Translations under genes and position numbers: made by a program | Notes under the pieces: model-generated | What the model was told of the DNA's origin: nothing | Databases searched by the model: none | The model's input: the letters and a program-made list of their open reading frames with translations, nothing else | Shown: in pieces, positions 1 to 8,484 of the stretch | Layout of the letters: each line of letters opens with the position of its first letter | How positions within the stretch are numbered: the first letter of the stretch is position 1 | Assembly (NCBI RefSeq): GCF_021646545.1 | Contig: NZ_JAKIRP010000001.1 | Location: forward strand, 62,001 to 126,000 | Length of the DNA stretch: 64,000 bases | Direction of reading: 5' to 3' | Source: Chitinophaga filiformis | Lineage (GTDB): Bacteria; Bacteroidota; Bacteroidia; Chitinophagales; Chitinophagaceae

Positions 1-141
1 TGTTACAGTTGCCGGCGCTTGTTGCTTTGCCCAGGCAGCTTCTTTGAGTATCTGCTCACGCAGTACATTAACAACTGCTTTATCCGGTGGATTAAATGCG
101 CTGCATAAGAGTATTATCAGTAAAATCGTAACGTGTTTCAT
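1..141 (-). CDS. N-terminus of a secreted protein, possibly alginate-lyase family (partial)
   Basis: Only the first 47 codons are inside the window; the gene runs off the left edge. It begins with a short signal peptide (MKHVTILLIILLCSAF, cleavage probable near residue 16), followed by the sequence VLREQILKEAAWAKQQAP and then VT. That opening resembles, from memory, the first mature residues of alginate-lyase-family proteins (PF05426-like alpha/alpha barrels) of Bacteroidota, which continue into a glycine- and tryptophan-rich active-site segment not visible here. The family call is inference from a few residues. The gene is divergent from the lipoprotein that follows. Confidence 0.4.
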   Translation of the reverse strand, partial: MKHVTILLIILLCSAFNPPDKAVVNVLREQILKEAAWAKQQAPATVT

Positions 142-206
142 GGGTTATCAACATTCTGTCCTACATAATACAAAACTCCTGTGATAATTTTTCCTAATTT
201 GCCCGG

Positions 207-1046
207 ATGAGAAAAGGACTACCTATATTTATCCTGACTGCCTGCATTGTATGCTTATCCTCCTGCTCAAGACAGGCGCTTCAGCCGCTTGATGTAGCAA
301 AAGCGATCTTTAATCCGACAGTGTCCCCCGATTTTGTTGCGAAACACAGCACCGGTGACTATAGCGGTCATCCAAATGGACAGGACTTCCCTAATGAGCT
401 AAATACTTCGTTCCTGCTTATCCAGCAATCAGCGAAAAAGGCAGTCGTTGCAATGACAATTGCGAACAACAACGGCAAAGCAACAGACAAGTACCTTTAT
501 TTTACCAAAGACAGTGCCCGATGGAAAATGTATGCATTGGCAACACCTACGCTGGCACGTTTGCATGAGCGCATGAAGAACGAAATGGAAGCAATCACCG
601 CGAATGAGCTGGATAGTCTTCTCACCATATACCAACATCAGGAGTATGCTCCGTATAAAAGTAAAGAAGAGTTCTCTTTTATATTGAACAGTCTGCGGTT
701 GAAATTAGCACCAGACGATAGTCTTGTGGCGCATTTCTATCGCCATAAAGCAACCTTTAATCAACTGTTGAAAGAAGTAAATAAGACGTCAAAATCTCCC
801 GAAACAGAAACACCTACATTAGTAAACACACGAACACCTATATACAGCCCTTTACTAATCAGTAATGTCACCACCGGTGGGTTCCTACCTGCTGAATGTA
901 TCGACTTTCATATACTGAACGACCAGGTAGGATATCTTTATACGCCGCATAAAAAATACCTGCCTGACTTAAATCCGGACAAGGTGATGATGTTAAGATC
1001 GCTTGGTGGGGGATGGTATTTATATAAGGTAGCTATCTATTTGTAG
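207..1046 (+). CDS. Uncharacterised lipoprotein
   Basis: A 279-residue protein with a lipoprotein signal: basic start, hydrophobic stretch and lipobox L-S-S-C with C20 as the predicted lipidated cysteine. The mature part has no domain that I recognise. It is mixed alpha/beta in character, with a lysine- and glutamate-rich middle (about residues 130-200) and a tyrosine-rich C-terminus (GGGWYLYKVAIYL) that looks like closing beta strands. It lies upstream of the GH16 lipoprotein, separated by about 90 bases without a visible terminator, so the two may be co-transcribed. No function is assigned. Confidence 0.7.
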   Translation: MRKGLPIFILTACIVCLSSCSRQALQPLDVAKAIFNPTVSPDFVAKHSTGDYSGHPNGQDFPNELNTSFLLIQQSAKKAVVAMTIANNNGKATDKYLYFTKDSARWKMYALATPTLARLHERMKNEMEAITANELDSLLTIYQHQEYAPYKSKEEFSFILNSLRLKLAPDDSLVAHFYRHKATFNQLLKEVNKTSKSPETETPTLVNTRTPIYSPLLISNVTTGGFLPAECIDFHILNDQVGYLYTPHKKYLPDLNPDKVMMLRSLGGGWYLYKVAIYL

Positions 1047-1135
1047 TGTGTTATTTTTTCTCATGGTATCAAAGTATGTTGAATCGGTGTTGTCTAATTC
1101 TTAAACACCCGTTCGGGAACAAAAAAAAGATAACC

Positions 1136-2062
1136 ATGAGAAAAACACACTTATTAAACTATTGCCTGCTGGCAATGGTAGGTATTACGGCATGTTCAAA
1201 AAAGAATGATGCACCACCCAATCTACAACATGAAACAGCTCTCGCAGCAGCTGAGCCACCCACAGTAACAGTACCAGGCGTCTGCGAATACGATCTGGAT
1301 GAAGCTGCATTAAAAGCCCAGGGTTATACGAAAGTATTTGAAGACAACTTCAATATGCTTGACAGTACCAAATGGGACCGCTGGAACAGTGGTGGCTATA
1401 ATAACGAACTACAGCTGTATACACCCAAAAACCTCCGTATTGTTGATGGCAAGCTATTAATTAAACCTGTGAGGGAAAGAGTAACCGGGGCTACCGATCC
1501 CGATAATCCTACGAGGAAAACATTCAATTTTACTTCCGGCAGAATTGAATCTCATTATAATTTCAAAGCTTCTACAACTACTCCGAAAGTACGTATCTCA
1601 GCCCGCATAAAACAGCCATTGGGCTTCGGTATGTGGCCTGCCTTCTGGTCGTACGGCGGCGAATGGCCTACCAACGGAGAACTGGACATCCTGGAAGGAT
1701 TTGGAGAAAAGGATTTCTATAACACCAACATCTGGTATGGCAGCACGCCAGGTACGCCTGACCATGAGTATACACTTTCCATGACCTATGTTAAGTCACA
1801 GACTAATCTGACCACCTGCTATCATGTATACGAAGCAATCTGGCAAAAAGATACTGTTACCTTCCTGCTTGATGGTAGTATTACCAGGAGGCTGGTATCT
1901 TCTACAGAAGCGGGTAAATTCATTCCGAAGTTCTTTAACAGAGAGCAGCACATTACTTTGAATGCAGCTATTGGCGGTGATCAGTTTGGCACAATAGATA
2001 CGTCCAAAATTGTACTGGGCGATACTTATGTAGATTGGGTGAGAGTGTACACGGCTAAGTAA
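1136..2062 (+). CDS. GH16 family endo-beta-glucanase lipoprotein (laminarinase-like)
   Basis: A 308-residue secreted glycoside hydrolase expected to cleave beta-1,3 or mixed-linked beta-glucans by a retaining mechanism. The start at 1136 is preferred over the longer frame from 1046 because it directly precedes a lipoprotein signal with lipobox I-T-A-C (C20). The catalytic GH16 signature G-E-L-D-I-L-E is at residues 181-187: E182 is the likely nucleophile, D184 the helper and E187 the acid/base. The aromatic substrate cleft is represented by GFGMWPAFWSYGGEWP just before it. The domain fills residues 60-308 and there is no separate carbohydrate-binding module. Substrate specificity within GH16 cannot be read from this. 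Confidence 0.92.
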   Translation: MRKTHLLNYCLLAMVGITACSKKNDAPPNLQHETALAAAEPPTVTVPGVCEYDLDEAALKAQGYTKVFEDNFNMLDSTKWDRWNSGGYNNELQLYTPKNLRIVDGKLLIKPVRERVTGATDPDNPTRKTFNFTSGRIESHYNFKASTTTPKVRISARIKQPLGFGMWPAFWSYGGEWPTNGELDILEGFGEKDFYNTNIWYGSTPGTPDHEYTLSMTYVKSQTNLTTCYHVYEAIWQKDTVTFLLDGSITRRLVSSTEAGKFIPKFFNREQHITLNAAIGGDQFGTIDTSKIVLGDTYVDWVRVYTAK

Positions 2063-2070
2063 TTAATATA

Positions 2071-2101
2071 AGACAGCCGGCGGGGTGGTTGCCGGCTGTC
2101 T
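2071..2101 (+). terminator. Rho-independent-type hairpin after the GH16 gene
   Basis: An 11-bp perfect inverted repeat (AGACAGCCGGC, 2071-2081, with 2091-2101) closes a 9-base loop nine bases after the GH16 stop codon. The T-tract behind it is short, so termination strength is uncertain. Confidence 0.65.
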
Positions 2102-2156
2102 TACCCTGAAATTAGTACTTTCGTTATGGGCCTGATAGACCCATGCTAAAAGCAAT

Positions 2157-2180
2157 AAAAAACCTGCTTGTTAGCAGGTT
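2157..2180 (-). terminator. Terminator of the dCTP deaminase transcript
   Basis: Read on the minus strand, a 7-bp stem (AACCTGC/GCAGGTT) with a 6-base loop is followed by six T residues. It lies 34 bases after the stop codon of the 66-residue gene at 2214-2414. Confidence 0.75.
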
Positions 2181-2213
2181 TCAATGTTTTATATCTAGTA
2201 ATTAACTTACTGA

Positions 2214-2414
2214 TTACTCCATCCGCCTATTGAGAATACTTCTATACAAGTAGGCATCTGTATCCATCCGAATAATCTTAGCCTCAGATGTTTTTTTCAC
2301 CGTGGAACTGGTAAGAGTATTGTGACTATTCAATTCTTTGTCTACAGTATCGTCTTGGTCCAAACGCTGTCTGGACTCTTCAATATTACTGATATTATCC
2401 TTCTTATCTTTCAT
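2214..2414 (-). CDS. Small protein coupled to the dCTP deaminase
   Basis: A 66-residue, strongly charged protein without signal peptide or membrane segment. Its ATG at 2414 lies inside the 3' end of the deaminase gene, overlapping it by 11 bases in another frame, which suggests translational coupling. A terminator follows directly, so the two genes form a complete bicistronic unit. The N-terminal half is rich in Asp, Asn, Glu and Ser and looks disordered. The C-terminal part (about residues 45-66, ending YLYRSILNRRME) could form a helix. No family is recognised. Being short, it could be a chance frame, but the overlap, the strand and the position before the terminator favour a real gene. Confidence 0.55.
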   Translation of the reverse strand: MKDKKDNISNIEESRQRLDQDDTVDKELNSHNTLTSSTVKKTSEAKIIRMDTDAYLYRSILNRRME

Positions 2415-3978
2415 CAGCTTTAATTAAATGCTTACTTTTCAACTCTTTAATAACCTCTTTTTCCAAAATCGGAATTGCTTGCAAAGATATAGTTTTCTTT
2501 GGCAAAGCGCTTTTTTTCTCTGTTACGACTTTTTTCCCCTGGTCCTTCCTTATATGACCGGAAGACATCCTAAAAAGTTCAAGAAACCGCCTCGGAGAAA
2601 CCCCATCAAATAAAAGAATTCTCAACTTGTTAAGTTCCGTTTCATTTTCTGTAATAGAATCATAGTGCAATTTAAGCGCCAGACTTTTTCGATAAGGCTC
2701 AATATAATAAACCTCGGTAATACCAGCGGCGACAATATGCCTGGCACAATTATGACATGGATATGTTGTGCAATATAACTTGCCACCTTTCATGCCTTGA
2801 GCGCCTTTCAGACCACCTTCAATAATGGCATGCATTTCTGCATGTACAGCTCTTGAAAACTCAATCAACTCCTTTAAACGGGAACCTTTTATAACATTAG
2901 TTACCTCTGCTATATCTTCCTTCTTAACGAGATTTCTTTTCACAAGTTCATTGACCAAAACATCGCGTATTAATGCTTTCTCTTCATCATTGGAGCACTT
3001 ACCTCCTTCGAAATTCATACATCTATGATCGTCCTGTCCTAATGGATCCCCGGCTACTGATTTATATACTCCTCCTTTAAATCTGGGTACATCATTCCAA
3101 CCGACTGAGATGATTTCGCCTTTTTCATCTATGATTGAGGCGCCAACTTGCCTACTCAAACATGCTGAATTACCCGCCGCGGCAAATGCCTGATACATAG
3201 CAGTCTCATGACCTGTGGGAGTTACGATATCTGAATTAAATATTAAATTTAAGAACCGTGATATTTTAGCTACAATAACAGGAGGATGAGATTGTTCAAG
3301 GCGAAGAAAAAAGTCGGCCTGAACAAATGTTTCGGATACTCTTTGCCCAAACTTCAATTCCTCGCCTGAATCTCTGTCGATAAGATTATATATCTCCTCT
3401 TTTTTTAATCCCATTTTTTCAAGCATTTTCTCCCGTGTATGAACATTAGAAAAAACACCGACAAAGTAAAAAAGTTCCGAGTAAATGAGCCGAAATAGCT
3501 CCAACTCTTCGTGGTTCTTTATAGAATCCACAATATAGCACACCCTTTTTGTTTTAAATGTATCGTCTTGCGCATTTAATTTCAATTTCTCCCGGTGGGC
3601 CGCAATCTCGCTAATAGCTAATTGCGCCAATATATTGGCCCCATTCTGTTGCCTAAAATCATTCCCCATATTGATTAATGCCTCAAGCTCTGCATATTTT
3701 GAGGCAACCGTAGTAACAAGACCTGCCTGCGCCCTCTTCCTGATAATCGAACTGAGTTTAATAATACGACACTCGTAATTATACTCGTTTTCCAAAATAC
3801 GCTTAAACTGGTCTGCCACGAAATGAATATCTGTTCCAATCGGACCGCACAATCCTATTATAAGCTCTTCTGTATGAGTGGAAGATATTCTTTCTTTCAA
3901 TTCCTTTTCCTCCTCCTTTTTCCTTATATTACTAGTTTCATCACTCGACTCAACGATCTTAAGTGCAGGTTCTGCCAT
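2404..3978 (-). CDS. Anti-phage dCTP/dCMP deaminase with N-terminal P-loop domain
   Basis: A 524-residue protein with the layout of the anti-phage cytidine deaminases (dCTP deaminase/AvcD group) that deplete deoxycytidine nucleotides during phage infection. The N-terminal kinase-like domain (about 35-250) carries a degenerate P-loop, G45-P-I-G-T-D50, where the usual GKS/T is replaced, and a Walker-B-like VDSIKN segment near 150. The C-terminal zinc deaminase domain has H379-A-E381 and P407-C-H-N-C411, the zinc ligands and catalytic glutamate of the CDA fold, plus SVGWNDVPRF typical of the deoxycytidylate branch. An acidic N-terminal 35 residues and a lysine-rich C-terminal 45 residues flank these. 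The gene is AT-richer than the GH genes beside it, which fits acquisition by transfer. Cellular role is inferred from family knowledge. Confidence 0.88.
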   Translation of the reverse strand: MAEPALKIVESSDETSNIRKKEEEKELKERISSTHTEELIIGLCGPIGTDIHFVADQFKRILENEYNYECRIIKLSSIIRKRAQAGLVTTVASKYAELEALINMGNDFRQQNGANILAQLAISEIAAHREKLKLNAQDDTFKTKRVCYIVDSIKNHEELELFRLIYSELFYFVGVFSNVHTREKMLEKMGLKKEEIYNLIDRDSGEELKFGQRVSETFVQADFFLRLEQSHPPVIVAKISRFLNLIFNSDIVTPTGHETAMYQAFAAAGNSACLSRQVGASIIDEKGEIISVGWNDVPRFKGGVYKSVAGDPLGQDDHRCMNFEGGKCSNDEEKALIRDVLVNELVKRNLVKKEDIAEVTNVIKGSRLKELIEFSRAVHAEMHAIIEGGLKGAQGMKGGKLYCTTYPCHNCARHIVAAGITEVYYIEPYRKSLALKLHYDSITENETELNKLRILLFDGVSPRRFLELFRMSSGHIRKDQGKKVVTEKKSALPKKTISLQAIPILEKEVIKELKSKHLIKADER

Positions 3979-4143
3979 ATGACTAATTTTAAATAATAAA
4001 TTTGTTGACTATTATAATCTGTTGCTATAACCACAAAATCATAACATTCATTTATTAATTTATTTTAGGCAATATCACAGCAGTATAAATACATTGTTGA
4101 TGTGCATGGAGTCAATGTGAACAGACGGGCATTACGGAGTTGA

Positions 4144-5085
4144 TTACTCCCTTAATCTTTTTAAGGATGGCCCGGCGGCAATTATACCATCATTTGTTAT
4201 TAACAACTCCGTAAACGCAGCCTTCGGAGGTAGTCCATTACTGGTCTTCTCCCAACTGCTGCCATTATTATCAGACTTGTATACACCATCCCACTGACAA
4301 GCGATCAATCTTTTTCCGGTCCGTTGCAACTGGAAAGTATATAAATCCGGTAACCCTTTATCCGATTGTATCCAGTGTGCACCGTCATCTTTTGTTTTCA
4401 ATACAACAGGGCCATAGCAAAGCGCAAATATGTATTCGCCGTCATTGGAAACATTATGCAAAGTGTGAGCATCGTATATTGAGCGCCAGCTATCGCCATT
4501 ATCCACAGATAATACAAGGCCTTTGTTAGTACCTGCGTAGAGCTTACTGTTGAGTGATGTTAAACCGTTGATCTGCCTGTCGGTGAAAACAGGCTTCCAG
4601 GATTTTCCGCTGTTACGGGAAATGAAGATTCCTCCGTTAGTCCCTGCTAATATCATTGTGTTATAGACATACAGGCAGCGTACGGTCTGATTTGTCAGTC
4701 CATTGTTCGAGGCCTGCCAGCTAGCACCATTGTCAGCAGAAATATAAATACCGTGTTGGTTACTGCCTAATACCAATACATCCCCTATTCCTTCCACAGC
4801 ATCAATCTTGATATTTGTCGGAAGCCCGGTTCCTGTTTTCGTCCAGCTACGCACATGATCTTTGCTTACATACATACCATGCGCTTCCGTACCCGCAAAA
4901 TACATCCCTTTATGAAAGGCAAAATCATTTACAACAGCAGCGGCGGGAAAACCACTATCTATACGCTGCCAGCTTTCCCCCTGATCAACAGAGCGGTAGA
5001 TCCTCCCGGCAGCGGGTGATGTATTTTGTGCTTGTATTGTTTGTATGGTGATGATCAACACAAATAGAAATGCCAGATATTTCAT
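4144..5085 (-). CDS. Secreted Asp-box (BNR-type) beta-propeller protein
   Basis: A 313-residue exported protein made of sialidase-type Asp-box repeats. At least seven S-x-D-x-G-x-x-W-like motifs are visible, for example SVDQGESW, SADNGASW, SVDNGDSW and SDNNGSSW, spaced about 40 residues apart, which predicts a six- or seven-bladed propeller similar to YCF48/photosystem II assembly-factor-like proteins. The start at 5085 is chosen because it begins a clean signal peptide (MKYLAFLFVLIITIQTIQAQ); an ATG nine bases upstream is possible. It follows the GH127 gene by 18 bases on the same strand and is probably co-transcribed with it. Sialidase catalytic residues are not apparent, so a binding or scaffold role is more likely than hydrolysis. 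Confidence 0.82.
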   Translation of the reverse strand: MKYLAFLFVLIITIQTIQAQNTSPAAGRIYRSVDQGESWQRIDSGFPAAAVVNDFAFHKGMYFAGTEAHGMYVSKDHVRSWTKTGTGLPTNIKIDAVEGIGDVLVLGSNQHGIYISADNGASWQASNNGLTNQTVRCLYVYNTMILAGTNGGIFISRNSGKSWKPVFTDRQINGLTSLNSKLYAGTNKGLVLSVDNGDSWRSIYDAHTLHNVSNDGEYIFALCYGPVVLKTKDDGAHWIQSDKGLPDLYTFQLQRTGKRLIACQWDGVYKSDNNGSSWEKTSNGLPPKAAFTELLITNDGIIAAGPSLKRLRE

Positions 5086-5103
5086 GTCGTACAATTTGTA
5101 ATG

Positions 5104-7143
5104 TTATCTGCCAACTACGGGAAACTGCGATATTCTCAATTTTGTACAGCCATAAGGCACCAGTATAATATCCTCAGCCTCACCGGTCTCCAATCCGTAC
5201 GTCATGCTATAGGGGATCGGCCCGCTCATTTCATTGTATAAATTCCAGGAAGGAATGCGTTTAGCCTTTGTTCTGATCAATACTGGTGCATGTTCCAGAT
5301 CCCATGGAAAGTTAACGGTGCTATCCTTCTTTTCCACGATATAATTCTCCTGCAGGTTATCGTCAGGTACTTCTATCAGTCCATAGTTCCACGGAGTAGT
5401 AGGCCGTACTTCATAATAACCAGCGCCATATTCTATCGGGTCTTTATCATTTGTCACCTTCTTTATTTCCTCCCCTATTTTCAATGCGTATGTAATAGGC
5501 CCACGCTCAACAGACATGGAGTTTTCATACCATCTGCTTTTGGAGATCTGCATGGGTAACAATAGTTCCACGACATCACCTGATTTCCAGGTACGGTCTA
5601 CCTTTACAATCTGATTACCCTCCACGTCTTTCCATATTTGCCCGTTTATCTTTACTGTAGCTTGTTTACACCAGGCAGGAATGCGCAGATGAAAAGGGAA
5701 TGTCACGGTTGCATTTTTCTTTCCGGTGGATAATGTAAAACGGATCGATTCTCCAAACGGATAACTGGTCTCTTCCTTAAAAGAGATTACCGTCTGATCG
5801 CCCACATAAGTAGTCACCTCACTTGGCGCATAGAGTAATGCGGCAATGCCTTTGTCGGCCGTAGCATACCAGAGGTTCTGCGTAAACTTAGGCCAGCCCT
5901 GATGCATGTTGGACGTACAGCAGGGATATCCGGAGAGTAAGCCATAACAAAGGTCAGTGCCGCTATGGTTCACGTCAAAGTTGCGGGTGTGCCGGGTAGC
6001 CATTACCTGGTTGGCCTGCTGGAAATATTGTCGCTGAATAAAATCTTCTGCTATCTGAGAAGGCAAGGCATTAAATGCGATCTTCTCCAGCTGATCGGCA
6101 TAACTCACATCACCGCTGATCTCCAGTATACTTTCCAATGTGAACATCATTTCCACAGCCGTGCAGAGTTCAGATCCCTGTGTGGGGTTATTGCCATGCA
6201 ATGCCTCATCTCCGCCGTACAGGCCATGGGCCATGCCATTATATCTTCGCAGATCGTCAAAGCCTCTTTTAGTGGCCTCCAGGTATATTTTATCCGGATG
6301 CTGCTGATAATAGATAAGCGGTTCTTTCATGCCCTGTGCGAGGTTTACACCATGAATACTGCCGGGACGGTGTAACATGTCACTATGCAGAAAAGCTTCT
6401 GTAAAGTCGAAGGTCTGCTTGTGCATCAGGTTCGCCAGGTCCAGCAGGAACTGATCGCCGGTGATATTATACAGCCAGTAGATCACCATCAGGTTGTCCC
6501 CGGCACGGAACCTGCCCCAGAAAGACCAATGATCGAGCGGAAAGGTGGGTAGTTGTTTCAGCTGATACCTGAAATAATTGGTCAGCAGGGAAATGACCCG
6601 CTCATCGCCGGTAGCTGTGTAATATTGTTTCAGCACTTTCAGCATCACCATCTTCGGCCACCAGTCACGACTATTATCGCGCTGTATACCGGGTTCATAA
6701 GGATAGTCGTGGGAGGGGCCAAAATATCCATCCGGCTGCTGGCTTTTGATAGACCATTCCACCCAGGGTTTCACCTGGGCAATCAGCATCGTGTCTTTCA
6801 GAATATAGGCCAGCGGCAGGAGCCCATCTATCCAGTAAGGGCCACGTTCCCACTGGTCGCCATCACCACCGAGCCAGCCATTGCGCGGGCCCATTACAAG
6901 TGGATAAAGCTTATCCAGCTGACCGGTAGCGCCTTCTTTCTGGTTGATCAGCATTGTTTTAAGCCATCCCTGTGGCTCAATGGCGCCTAGAGGCAATTCG
7001 ATGTATGGCTTCTGATAGAGCGGAGCACGGTTGCCGGTATACTGCCGGACCTGAGGGACCATTTTGTGTATTTTCTTCACCTGACCTGCAGCGGTGAAAG
7101 AGAGGCCCGTAACGAGTAGTGGAATAATAGCAATGTTCTTCAT
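5104..7143 (-). CDS. GH127-type beta-L-arabinofuranosidase
   Basis: A 679-residue secreted glycoside hydrolase of the DUF1680/GH127 (or closely related GH146) group, which removes beta-L-arabinofuranosyl residues from plant glycans. The signal peptide ends near residue 20. The (alpha/alpha)6 catalytic domain spans about 45-440. The zinc and nucleophile cysteine site of the family is complete: E325-x-C327 (GSELCTAVEMM) and C408-C409 (GYPCCTSNMHQGW), matching Glu338, Cys340, Cys417 and Cys418 of Bifidobacterium HypBA1, so C408 is the likely nucleophile. Two beta-rich domains fill the rest. Its association with an Asp-box protein and, more loosely, with the pectate lyase and GH2 genes fits plant cell-wall use. 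Confidence 0.93.
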   Translation of the reverse strand: MKNIAIIPLLVTGLSFTAAGQVKKIHKMVPQVRQYTGNRAPLYQKPYIELPLGAIEPQGWLKTMLINQKEGATGQLDKLYPLVMGPRNGWLGGDGDQWERGPYWIDGLLPLAYILKDTMLIAQVKPWVEWSIKSQQPDGYFGPSHDYPYEPGIQRDNSRDWWPKMVMLKVLKQYYTATGDERVISLLTNYFRYQLKQLPTFPLDHWSFWGRFRAGDNLMVIYWLYNITGDQFLLDLANLMHKQTFDFTEAFLHSDMLHRPGSIHGVNLAQGMKEPLIYYQQHPDKIYLEATKRGFDDLRRYNGMAHGLYGGDEALHGNNPTQGSELCTAVEMMFTLESILEISGDVSYADQLEKIAFNALPSQIAEDFIQRQYFQQANQVMATRHTRNFDVNHSGTDLCYGLLSGYPCCTSNMHQGWPKFTQNLWYATADKGIAALLYAPSEVTTYVGDQTVISFKEETSYPFGESIRFTLSTGKKNATVTFPFHLRIPAWCKQATVKINGQIWKDVEGNQIVKVDRTWKSGDVVELLLPMQISKSRWYENSMSVERGPITYALKIGEEIKKVTNDKDPIEYGAGYYEVRPTTPWNYGLIEVPDDNLQENYIVEKKDSTVNFPWDLEHAPVLIRTKAKRIPSWNLYNEMSGPIPYSMTYGLETGEAEDIILVPYGCTKLRISQFPVVGR

Positions 7144-7266
7144 ATAGCGTTCTTGGAATAAAAGTAAGAGGGCGGGTACTCCTCGGCTAAGAACTAAAAT
7201 ATAAATAATTGCCTGTTTATCAGCGCAGAATTTATGAGTGGCGGGCCTGCTATTCTTATAAATACG

Positions 7267-7296
7267 GAAGGCCCGTGAAATACTTCACGGACCTTC
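7267..7296 (-). terminator. Hairpin after the Ig-like lipoprotein gene
   Basis: A 13-base inverted repeat with one mismatch (7267-7279 with 7284-7296) follows the stop codon of the gene at 7316-7813 by about 20 bases. No strong T-run is present, so it may terminate weakly or only protect the 3' end. Confidence 0.5.
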
Positions 7297-7315
7297 TGAT
7301 TATCAAGGTGAGGCG

Positions 7316-7813
7316 TTATTCCGTCACAGTGAATGTTACTTCATTTACTTTGGTAAGACCACTCATACCGCTATCCTGGTAGGTCACTTTATAAGTGCCG
7401 GGAGCAGTGATCCTGTAACCGGTCAGCAGGTCGATCTCAGCGGATACCTTGTTCTTTGCAGGCACTTTGATATAGGCGTCTGCGGGAGGAGGCATGATCC
7501 TTTTTGCCATAATCCCTTTGTACTGAACAGGTTCGCCTTTGCTGTCCTGGATGTCAAAGTAAGAGTTCATGAACTTTTCGAATGGAGTATGCCATTTACA
7601 GAACTGCAATTCCTTTCCGGAATTATTGCTCACGGTAAATTTCAGCATAACAGGGCTACCCACTTTTACTTTTTCAGGTACAGACATGGTGGTAACAAGT
7701 TCCTCTGCTGTTGTTGGTACAGATGTGGTAGATGCTGCTTTCTGCGCATGTTTGCAGGCAGTGAATGAAAAAACGGACAGACAGGCTGCCAATGTAATAA
7801 GCTGGTTTCGCAT
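7316..7813 (-). CDS. Ig-like lipoprotein resembling the prodomain of M35 metalloendopeptidases
   Basis: A 165-residue lipoprotein with lipobox F-T-A-C (C20). After a short linker the mature part is one beta-sandwich domain (about 40-165). Its motifs KVGSPVMLKFTVSN, FCKWHTPFEKF, GEPVQYKGIMAKR and PGTYKVTYQD closely recall the N-terminal beta domain of deuterolysin/peptidyl-Lys (M35) proteases, where the same TPFE and VxYxGxxxKR elements occur. The metalloprotease domain with its HExxH motif is absent, so the protein is a stand-alone version; such proteins are often mislabelled protease. It could inhibit or bind a protease, but that is speculation. It is monocistronic and divergent from the acetyltransferase operon. 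Confidence 0.7.
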   Translation of the reverse strand: MRNQLITLAACLSVFSFTACKHAQKAASTTSVPTTAEELVTTMSVPEKVKVGSPVMLKFTVSNNSGKELQFCKWHTPFEKFMNSYFDIQDSKGEPVQYKGIMAKRIMPPPADAYIKVPAKNKVSAEIDLLTGYRITAPGTYKVTYQDSGMSGLTKVNEVTFTVTE

Positions 7814-7952
7814 TTAAATAAAAATTGAGGGCGAAAATTAAATGAAATAATTCAAATATTCTTATCTAGCCGGCAGGATTGGCGTTAAGGCTTCGTGAAA
7901 ATTGCAAGTTTCTTACACCAGTACAAAGGAACGAAATGACGATTTTTGATGC

Positions 7953-8483
7953 ATGGAAATCACTACGATCATCGAGGGAGCACATGGTGTATATTTAAGG
8001 AACCTCGAACCGGCGGATGCAGATGTGATGTCTGTGCTGGCTAACAATCCGGCAATTGCCCGTAACTTAAGGAATGTATTTCCGCACCCTTATACACGGG
8101 AGGATGCAGTTTTTTACATCGAAAAGGCCCGGGAAGGAGCGTGGGGATATTGCCAGGCCATTTGTTATGAGGATGCCTTTGCCGGTGTCATCGGCCTGGT
8201 ACCACAGCAGGATGTGTACCGGCATACTGCTGAAATAGGTTATTGGCTGGGAGAACCTTACTGGCATAAAGGCATTATGACAGAAGCGATCCGTCTTATG
8301 TGCCGGCATGCTTTCAGTCAGACAGGCATTATCCGTATCTATGCGGGTGTGTTTTCGTATAACCTGTACTCAGCTGCGGCGCTGGTAAAGAATGGATTTG
8401 TGCTGGAAGGTATCAAAAAGAAAGCTGTATTAAAGAATAACGAATTATTTGACGAGCATTTTTATGCATTATTAAAATATTGA
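7953..8483 (+). CDS. GNAT family N-acetyltransferase (RimJ/RimL type)
   Basis: A 176-residue cytoplasmic acetyltransferase. The order of elements is that of the RimJ/RimL-like GNAT_3 group: the early VYLRNLEPADAD strand-helix, the central IGLVPQQD and AEIGYWLGEPYWHKGIMTEA segment, which forms strand 4 and the acetyl-CoA loop, and the late VFSYNLYSAAALVKNGFVLEG motif. The acceptor (protein N-terminus, amino acid or antibiotic) cannot be told from sequence. It ends one base before the next gene starts, and the third gene begins two bases after that, so this is the first gene of a tight three-gene operon with an unknown protein and an AraC regulator. Confidence 0.88.
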   Translation: MEITTIIEGAHGVYLRNLEPADADVMSVLANNPAIARNLRNVFPHPYTREDAVFYIEKAREGAWGYCQAICYEDAFAGVIGLVPQQDVYRHTAEIGYWLGEPYWHKGIMTEAIRLMCRHAFSQTGIIRIYAGVFSYNLYSAAALVKNGFVLEGIKKKAVLKNNELFDEHFYALLKY

Positions 8484-8484
8484 C

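Noticed and set aside
5965..6375. Plus-strand open frames within the GH127 gene (also 6553-6990)
   Set aside because: They lie wholly inside a gene with intact catalytic motifs and have no domain of their own.
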